A stretch of 64,000 bases of DNA from the NCBI GenBank assembly GCA_907163375.1, contig CAJQUW010007472.1:310472-374471 (forward strand). Direction: 5' to 3'. Below, one piece after another: positions 58,489 through 64,000 of this stretch. This stretch comes from Prostheceraeus crozeri (taxonomy: Eukaryota > Platyhelminthes > Polycladida > Euryleptidae). The notes under the pieces were generated by a model. It was not told the DNA's origin, did no database searches, and saw only the letters and a list, made by a program, of their open reading frames with translations. Every line of letters starts with the position of its first letter. The first letter of the stretch is position 1. The translations under genes and the position numbers were made by a program.

Positions 58489-59434
58489 CACTTGCACTTT
58501 CTTAGTTGATTTGGAAGATTGTGTTACGTTTCAAACCTGCCTTTTTATCAAAAGTGTTCATAGTGGTCACATTCTTCCTTGGGATAGTGCCGTCCCGCGG
58601 ATGAGGAAAATTAATATTATTAAGACTGAACGCTTACGAGCTTTACGCAACTCATCGTCCCAGACGCTTGTCAAGCAGTCTCTTAATCTTCTTTCGCAGA
58701 GGTTTAGAGCTAATGGTTATCCTTTGTCAGTCCTAGATAAGTATCTTTATAGTGAAACTGTGCCTAAAAACAGAAATACGAAACAAGACGCTATTCGGAT
58801 TAACGTTCCGTATGTTAATGATCGTTGGGTTAATAAAGTGTATAACTGTATAAGGAAATCTAATCTGCCGATTCCCATCATTCCGATCTTTAGAACTAAA
58901 GCCCCTCTTTCCCAACAATTTTATCAACAACCACCCATCAGTTGCAAAAGTCGCTGTGTTTGTAAAGGCCAGAATTTATGCAATTCAAAAAATATTGTCT
59001 ACAAAATTGTCTGCAATATCTGTTCGGAAAGTTATGTAGGCGAAACGCATCGCACTTTCAGAAAAAGAATTGATGAACACCTACATACAACCAGCAGCCA
59101 AGTTTTCCATCATTTTAAAATTAAACACAATTGCTCCCCTCCGTTACGCCTTATTTCTCCTTCAATTATCTCCCGCGGGCTCTTTGATTCTTATCATCGC
59201 CGCCGTGTGGAAATGTCAACAATTGGAGCTGTTAAGCCTCAGATAAATGTGAGAAGATAATGATGCCGCCTGGGCATACACATGTTGAACTCTTGTTACT
59301 TTTCTTTATAATTTAATGTCATTTCACTTCATGTACATTTACTTCGTTCACCTGATGAAGTCTTAGACGAAAATTCGTTAATAAACAATTTTATCTTGAG
59401 ACTACGTTGAATTTATTTAATTTATCTTTATTAT
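58489..59434 (+). pseudogene. Inverted Penelope-like partial copy with GIY-YIG domain
   Basis: This is the plus-strand partner of 51860-52803. It codes for the C-terminal linker, the CVCKGQNLC cysteine motif and the GIY-YIG segment (VYKIVCNICSESYVG), and stops at 59258-59260. The non-coding 3' end follows. It lacks the reverse-transcriptase core. It is a partial fossil copy. Confidence 0.85.
59352..59373 (+). ncRNA. Hammerhead-like core in right Penelope arm
   Basis: CTGATGA is followed by A, GTC-TTA-GAC and GAAAA, then TTCG and TTA. This gives a 2-bp stem III with a UUCG loop and a UUA cleavage triplet. Stem I would pair GTTCAC with ATAAAC with two mismatches. It is suggestive of the minimal hammerheads of Penelope-like elements but not proof of activity. 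Confidence 0.45.
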
Positions 59435-59942
59435 TAAGTCTCATGGCAATTACTTATGATCTATTTATTAACTAAATATTACAAGAAAGGAAGAGAAGTA
59501 GCTTATAGCTGAATAATAGATATCATAATAAATACTTTCATCATGACTTCATCCTTTCACCTTTCAGCCTTTTTCAATGTTGACCATGATTGGAATTCTG
59601 TCGGAGCATTTTCTGCCTCCATTGTTTTCTAATTGTCTACGGGAATTTTAGGAGAATGGCATTGAACGCATATTACGGAGCACAGATGTGCACGCCTCGA
59701 GAAATCATACCCGAGGCTAGCCGACATCTTTATCCTAAGCAGAGCTGTGCCGAAGCCGCGATGGAGAAAGCTTAGTCAGTCACAGCTTCTCTTGTTTTAG
59801 CCGGTTTTAGCAGCATATTCACTCCTCTGAGGAAAATCAACATAAATCAACTGGCCTCCATCTCATGAGTCAGAATAGTATCATGCAAGCAAGGGTGCAG
59901 CGCCGCTCGGGTTCTGTCGGGTCTCGGTCCGGAAGTGCGGAG
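59435..59942. other. Intergenic, nothing recognised
   Basis: No supported gene or repeat between the Penelope-like compound and the next MITE. Confidence 0.4.
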
Positions 59943-60677
59943 AATAGAGTAGGGATTGATAGGTAGAGTGTTGACTCAAAAAGTATCTGTATACAGTGAA
60001 AGTTTTTGTATCAAAAGATGCAGTTTTTTTGCGGAGATTACGTTCCGTGGTCCAAAAATTATTTTAGAGCACTTTTGAAAAAGTCAAAATTTGCCAATTT
60101 AAATATTACCGAGATGACTCTCCTATATAAGTAGTATGAAACAAGTTGGATATCAAAAGGAATGAATATTTGTTAATAAGCATCCTAACTGAGCGGAAAT
60201 CAAGCTGATTATCAAGGGAATTTCAAGAATTGTATTATAATGAAAGTCATGAAAAAGTCGCGATATTATCCGTGCTTTCTTGGCTGAAATTCCAAGTTTT
60301 TAATTCAATTTTCACCGGCATTCATGTTTCACTAAATTCACGTGATATGATCACGCTTGAGAAAATACTCTTGAGGTTAAGCATGGAAGTAATATGAACC
60401 CATCGAATTGCAAAATTTAGCAAACATTAAATCTCCAAGTCTGTCATGACACTGAGAATCTGTGAAATACCATTATTCCTTCTGCATTACAATCACGATC
60501 ACTCAATTCCGTTGTAATTTCTGCAAAACTGCAAACATTTGCATATCTGACATTTGGTGACAATACCACCTGCATCTCCTTTGAGTTCATCTAATAAAAT
60601 CGAAAGTGCATGCACATTGGGGATTTAATAACTGCGGAGATACCACTCTACCTAATAGGCCCTATATCTACTCTATG
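59943..60677 (+). mobile_element. hAT-type MITE, CATAGAGT family, copy C
   Basis: The ends (A)ATAGAGTAGGGAT and, from the right, CATAGAGTAGATAT oppose each other, each followed inward by GGTAGAGTG. Flanking 8-mers GTGCGGAG and CTGCGGAG match at 7 of 8, supporting a hAT-type target duplication. The interior aligns with copies A and B but lacks part of the centre, so it is shorter (735 bp). Confidence 0.88.
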
Positions 60678-60730
60678 CTGCGGAGCCATTGTGAGGTGGT
60701 CCGACCTCTAAAAGTCTAGGCTAGTGTAAG

Positions 60731-61033
60731 TCATTGATGGTCTGTTATAGAGCACGGAAGTCGTTCATCCAATTCGACTACAAGGAGTTGAAGGCCACTA
60801 TATAATTTCTCATGGAGGTAGGGATATCTTTGAACGGCATCCATTACCCAATTGTCGTGGAGTTTCGGAATCTCTAGCCTCTGTTTGAACCCAAGTATTT
60901 TATATAAATATTTCTCTGAAACCTCTCCCTTCTTGCTGATGCAAAAGAACCTGATCCTGGAATTTGCCTTGGTTCCACATTTACAGCCACATAATGTTGC
61001 TACGTCGATCTCTTTCACGAGAAGAAAGAACAT
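60731..61033 (-). other. Unidentified minus-strand open frame
   Basis: A 100-codon frame with a cysteine cluster (CGCKCGTKANSRIRFFC) and a codon-like C-terminal half. It lies 3' of the LINE relic's apparent stop and overlaps it slightly. No family is recognised; it may be LINE 3' sequence or an unrelated fragment. Confidence 0.25.
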
Positions 61034-61591
61034 TTTACAAAGCTGTGATGGTATAATGCAGATTTACGTTGTAGATATAAAAGGGATCTTGAATGCCGCA
61101 CAGATGATACATGTGTTTCATCGCGAGAAATGAAATGTTTGATGAGAGGATGAGAGATCACGGGCCGACAGTGAGAGATGTGGCAAAGCACAAAACTCAA
61201 TTAGGCTTGCCAGATGATGGCAACGTTCCCTTTTAATAGTTTCACTAGTGACAAGCTTCTACAGCAACGGTTGCACAAATAAGAAAGTTGTTTCCTCCAG
61301 CGCAGGTGGTGGGAAAATGAACACCTAAGATCTTGAGACAGTCAACATCTTCAACATCAGACTCATTAATTACTATGTGGAGGATTCACACCAACCGCTT
61401 TTCTGTTGACAAACATGCACTTCGTTTTAGAAGTGTTGACAACGAGCTTCTTGTTAGCGGTCCAAAGCAAAAAATGTATCAGCCTGAAAATCGGTAGAGG
61501 AGTACCGGCAATTATCAATAAGATGAATCACTGCCATGTCATCGGCAAAAGTGACTAGTTTGGTGCACTTGAATGCAGGAAGATCATCGAT

Positions 61592-61895
61592 GAGAAGAAT
61601 TGTATGCAACCTTAATAATGCCGAAATGGCACATCACAGAATTAGACAACTTGCTCCTTCTCGAATGGATAATTCGTGTATCGCTTGCTATTGGAAATGG
61701 CAAACAATAAGCTGTCAGCAGGGGACACCAGAGCCAGTGAGAGATGCGTGCGTGCTGTGACATCACTTCGCACACACCAAAACACACATTTCTGTCTTGG
61801 CTTCGATTTAATGTATACACTATACAGTGAGAAATGCCGAGGAGAGGATGTGAATACATCAAATGAACAAAAAAATAACAAAATAACAAAATAAT
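61592..61895 (-). repeat. MITE fragment (61932-62791 family) in the LINE relic
   Basis: From GAAGAATTGTATGCAACCTT to GAGGATGTGAATACATCAA the sequence matches 62424-62690 in the opposite orientation. Terminal repeats are absent. An A-rich end (AAAATAACAAAATAACAAAA) borders it on the right. Confidence 0.8.
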
Positions 61896-61931
61896 TAAGG
61901 ACGCAGAATGCAGCCTTGTGGTATTCTACTA

Positions 61932-62791
61932 CACTGCAAACTCTAGGGCACGAAATTTCGCTTTCGAAATTTAGGCTTCAATTCAAATTAACACAAGGCA
62001 CGAGTAGGCAGGAAGTTCATACTGCCGAGTTCGTGCCCATTGATTTTTCCTTCGATTTCATTGGATAAATAAATATTTGATTTGGTGCCTACTAGTGCCT
62101 CGAGGCACTAGAAAAGCACTAACTCACAGAATTAGATATTTTGTTTATCTGCTTCGGTTTGCTAGAAGTGTGATTAATACGAAATTGACGGCACATAGAG
62201 GAACCTATTAAGTGGGCAAAAAGCAATTCCTAATACCTTACAGAGATAGGAAAAAAGTCGTGCGTTGCTTGCGGATTAATGTGAGTTCCAGCAAAGTGCC
62301 AGGATTCCCAAAATTCATTCAGATTCGAAGAATTCAGATCATTGTCCACAAGTTTTCTCCATAATGTTGGCCCTTCTGATCATTAATAAAAAAAGTATCA
62401 GGCGTACGAAAATTAGTTCACTTGATGTTTTCACATCCTCTCCTCGGCATTTCTCACTGTATAGTGCATACATTGAATCGAATGTCAGATAGACGATGTG
62501 TGTTTTGGTGTGTGCAAAGTGATGTCACAGCACGCACGCATCTCTCACTGGCTCTGGTGTCCTCTGCTGACAGCTTATTGTTTGCCATTTCCAATAGCAA
62601 GCGATACACGAATTATCCATTCGAGAAGGAGCAAGTTGTCTAATTCTGTGATGTGCCATTTCGGCATTAAGGTTGCATACAATTCTTCCTTTCTAGGAAA
62701 ACCAAAGCGCGCGCAGATGAATCTAATTCTGTGCACTAACTAGGCGCTAACTGGCACGAAATTTCAAGTTAGTGCCCTGCAGTTTACAGTG
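61932..62791 (+). mobile_element. MITE with CACTG(C/T)AAAC ends, best copy of its family
   Basis: The ends CACTGCAAACTCTAGGGCAC and, from the right, CACTGTAAACTGCAGGGCAC are inverted repeats; a subterminal CACGAAATTTC is present at both ends. TA flanks both sides (61930-61931 and 62792-62793). The insertion site can be checked: removing the element and one TA restores a continuous LINE reading across WKPI and SRIPQG. No transposase is encoded. Related copies or fragments are at 13340-13948, 26605-26832 and 61592-61895. Confidence 0.92.
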
Positions 62792-63200
62792 TAGTTATCG
62801 GCTTCCAAGAGGTAGTGCAAGAAGAAGCGGCGACACGTTGAAAGCATTCTGTAAGAAATTGTGGATAAGGTTAGCAGTGAAAGGGTCACAATGAAAGTAG
62901 GTGATCAAAGTATTAAGCAGAATGCAATGGAAGCCGGTTTTAGGTCGACAGCAGGAATGTGGGCACAGCTGGACGAGTTAGTGGAGTTAACGAGTTAGTT
63001 GGGCGATGTTCAAGCAGAGTCAATTTAATGGAGAGAAGGGCATTTGTACATCCGCCGAGCCCGTTCGTTTTGAACGCTAACTAGCGTGGATCCACTTTGT
63101 GAGATAATGATGGCAATAAGACCTTATTTCTAATCAACCTCTCAAGAATATGCAGCAAGAATCCACTATTGCAAATGCGTGGAAATAACGAGGTGGTAAA

Positions 63201-64000
63201 CATACAATTAAAGAATGCAGATTGAAAGAAAATGCGAAAAAATGTTGCAGCGGGCAAACGCATTCATTAAAAAGAGATCAAATAGATAATGAAAACGAAA
63301 CGAAGACCAGAATGATGCGCAAAACTATGAAACCTAAAAGGAAACTCAGATTTCACGTCGAAAAGGAAAGTACTGCTACTAAGTTTATGGATTACATGAG
63401 GACGTTGCAGGAAATTACATGAACTGAATGGAAACAAGGACTTCGTGATTGTCACCAGGGCTGGGGAGACAGCCTGCGGAAGAATCACCTCCGTATTCAT
63501 GACTGCCATGATATGGATTTGATTCTGTCAATAATGACAAAGTCCAACGAGATATTATAAAATTTGCTGCCTGTTTCAACAGCGATCCTATTTTTTTGAC
63601 TGCAAGAGCGTTAATAAGCTGATTCGTGCTATCTGCTCTCTTGTCGCTCGTTGCTAAGTATATGGAAGAGATAAATTTGAAGTATGTGTTCGGAATAGAG
63701 TCAAGTTGATGAGAAACATGCATAACTTGATAACGAAGATCTGGTATGCAATGCGCACCAGTTTGAGTGTGAAAACGCATTGGTCCACAAATTTGTGGAC
63801 ACGACTGCCCGACGTCGTCTCTGAGACAGTACCGTGCCCGGTCAACACGGAGGCCAAAAAGGCTGGCAGCCTCCAGGGAAGATGTCAAAGGTCAAAAACA
63901 GGGGCCGAAGACAGCCGCTCGGGTAGAAGAAGGACAGGAGAAATTATATTGTGCGTAATTCAGATGTGGCACAATTTGGAAATAAGAAGGCAACAATGTA
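63201..64000. other. Unresolved; long minus-strand open frame
   Basis: A 157-codon minus frame (63415-63888) is the longest unassigned one in the window. It may be the 5' part of the adjacent LINE relic, but no endonuclease block was recognised. A short + frame at 63222-63422 is Lys/Arg-rich and overlaps low-complexity sequence. Neither is called as a gene. Confidence 0.3.

Larger units (their letters stand above)
51860..59434. mobile_element. Penelope-like retroelement compound with inverted arms
   Basis: Two partial Penelope-like copies lie head to head. The minus copy runs from about 58485 down to 51860 and is interrupted by two insertions. The plus copy spans 58489-59434. Their shared part, about 940 bases, forms inverted outer arms (51860-52803 and 58489-59434) of very high similarity. 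At the inner junction both copies share the short phrase ACTTGCAC, suggesting joining by microhomology. Parts seen are a reverse transcriptase of the Penelope type, a GIY-YIG endonuclease domain and a 3' end with a hammerhead-like core. The structure is broken and fossil, though arm similarity suggests it is not very old. Confidence 0.88.
61015..63200 (-). pseudogene. Old LINE relic related to 53038-55335, interrupted by MITEs
   Basis: Minus-strand blocks align in order with the LINE at 53129-54490: LERLIRNKVLLPSLSHKVDPR (63081-63145), GGCTNALLSIKL (about 63020-63060), CFQRV..S...SWKPI (about 62820), SRIPQGCILRP (about 61905-61930), IDDLPAFKCTKLVTFADDMA (about 61530-61590), and finally KSALYHHSFVKCSFFS (about 61015-61065). 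It has many frame changes and stops. Two pieces of one MITE family split it, at 61592-61895 and 61932-62791. Confidence 0.8.

Noticed and set aside
58340-59260. A single 306-residue host protein with a GIY-YIG domain
   Set aside because: The sequence is the inverted partner of the Penelope-like copy at 51860-52803, and the frame crosses the junction between two element copies.

Overview
The window looks like AT-rich nuclear DNA from an animal, probably a marine invertebrate. It has spliced exons with canonical acceptors, Penelope-like retroelements, LINEs, piggyBac, hAT, PIF/Harbinger and mariner-type DNA transposons, tRNA-derived SINEs and many short inverted-repeat elements (MITEs). There is no bacterial-style gene packing and no CRISPR array. 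The taxon cannot be fixed from sequence alone.

Host gene content is very low. The one recognisable host gene is a conventional protein kinase C on the + strand. Two alternative 3'-terminal exons are present: a PKC-beta-II-type exon at 14336-14725 and a PKC-beta-I-type exon at 30808-30960. Order, homologous start position and shared acceptor phase match the beta-II/beta-I arrangement known for vertebrate PRKCB. The first exon is unusual: its hydrophobic motif carries Asp where beta-II has the phosphorylated Ser, and it has a long acidic tail. The kinase-domain exons are presumably upstream of the window.

Layout. 1-5.5 kb: sparse DNA with three kinds of tRNA-derived repeat, one a head-to-head foldback. 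5.5-7.6 kb: an inverted-arm element whose arms carry a hammerhead-like core. It encloses seventeen 53-bp tandem repeats, each with a full CRE palindrome, and a perfect match to the histone stem-loop consensus. 7.6-14.3 kb: LINE debris and a clean hAT-type element with an 8-bp target duplication. 14.3-31.1 kb: the two PKC exons and the 16-kb intron between them, filled with LINE relics and MITEs. 31-49 kb: intergenic, with a three-level nest (piggyBac-type around Harbinger-type around hAT-type), LINE relics and several MITE families. 49-51.4 kb: tRNA-Glu-like SINE compound and a mariner relic. 51.9-59.4 kb: a large Penelope-like compound with inverted 0.94-kb arms, interrupted by a 5'-truncated LINE and by an almost complete piggyBac with perfect termini and TTAA duplication. 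59.9-64 kb: another hAT-type MITE and an old LINE relic with two inserted pieces of one MITE family.

Boundaries of decayed repeats are approximate. Family assignments rest on motif recognition and on terminal repeats or target duplications visible in the sequence; no database search was made.
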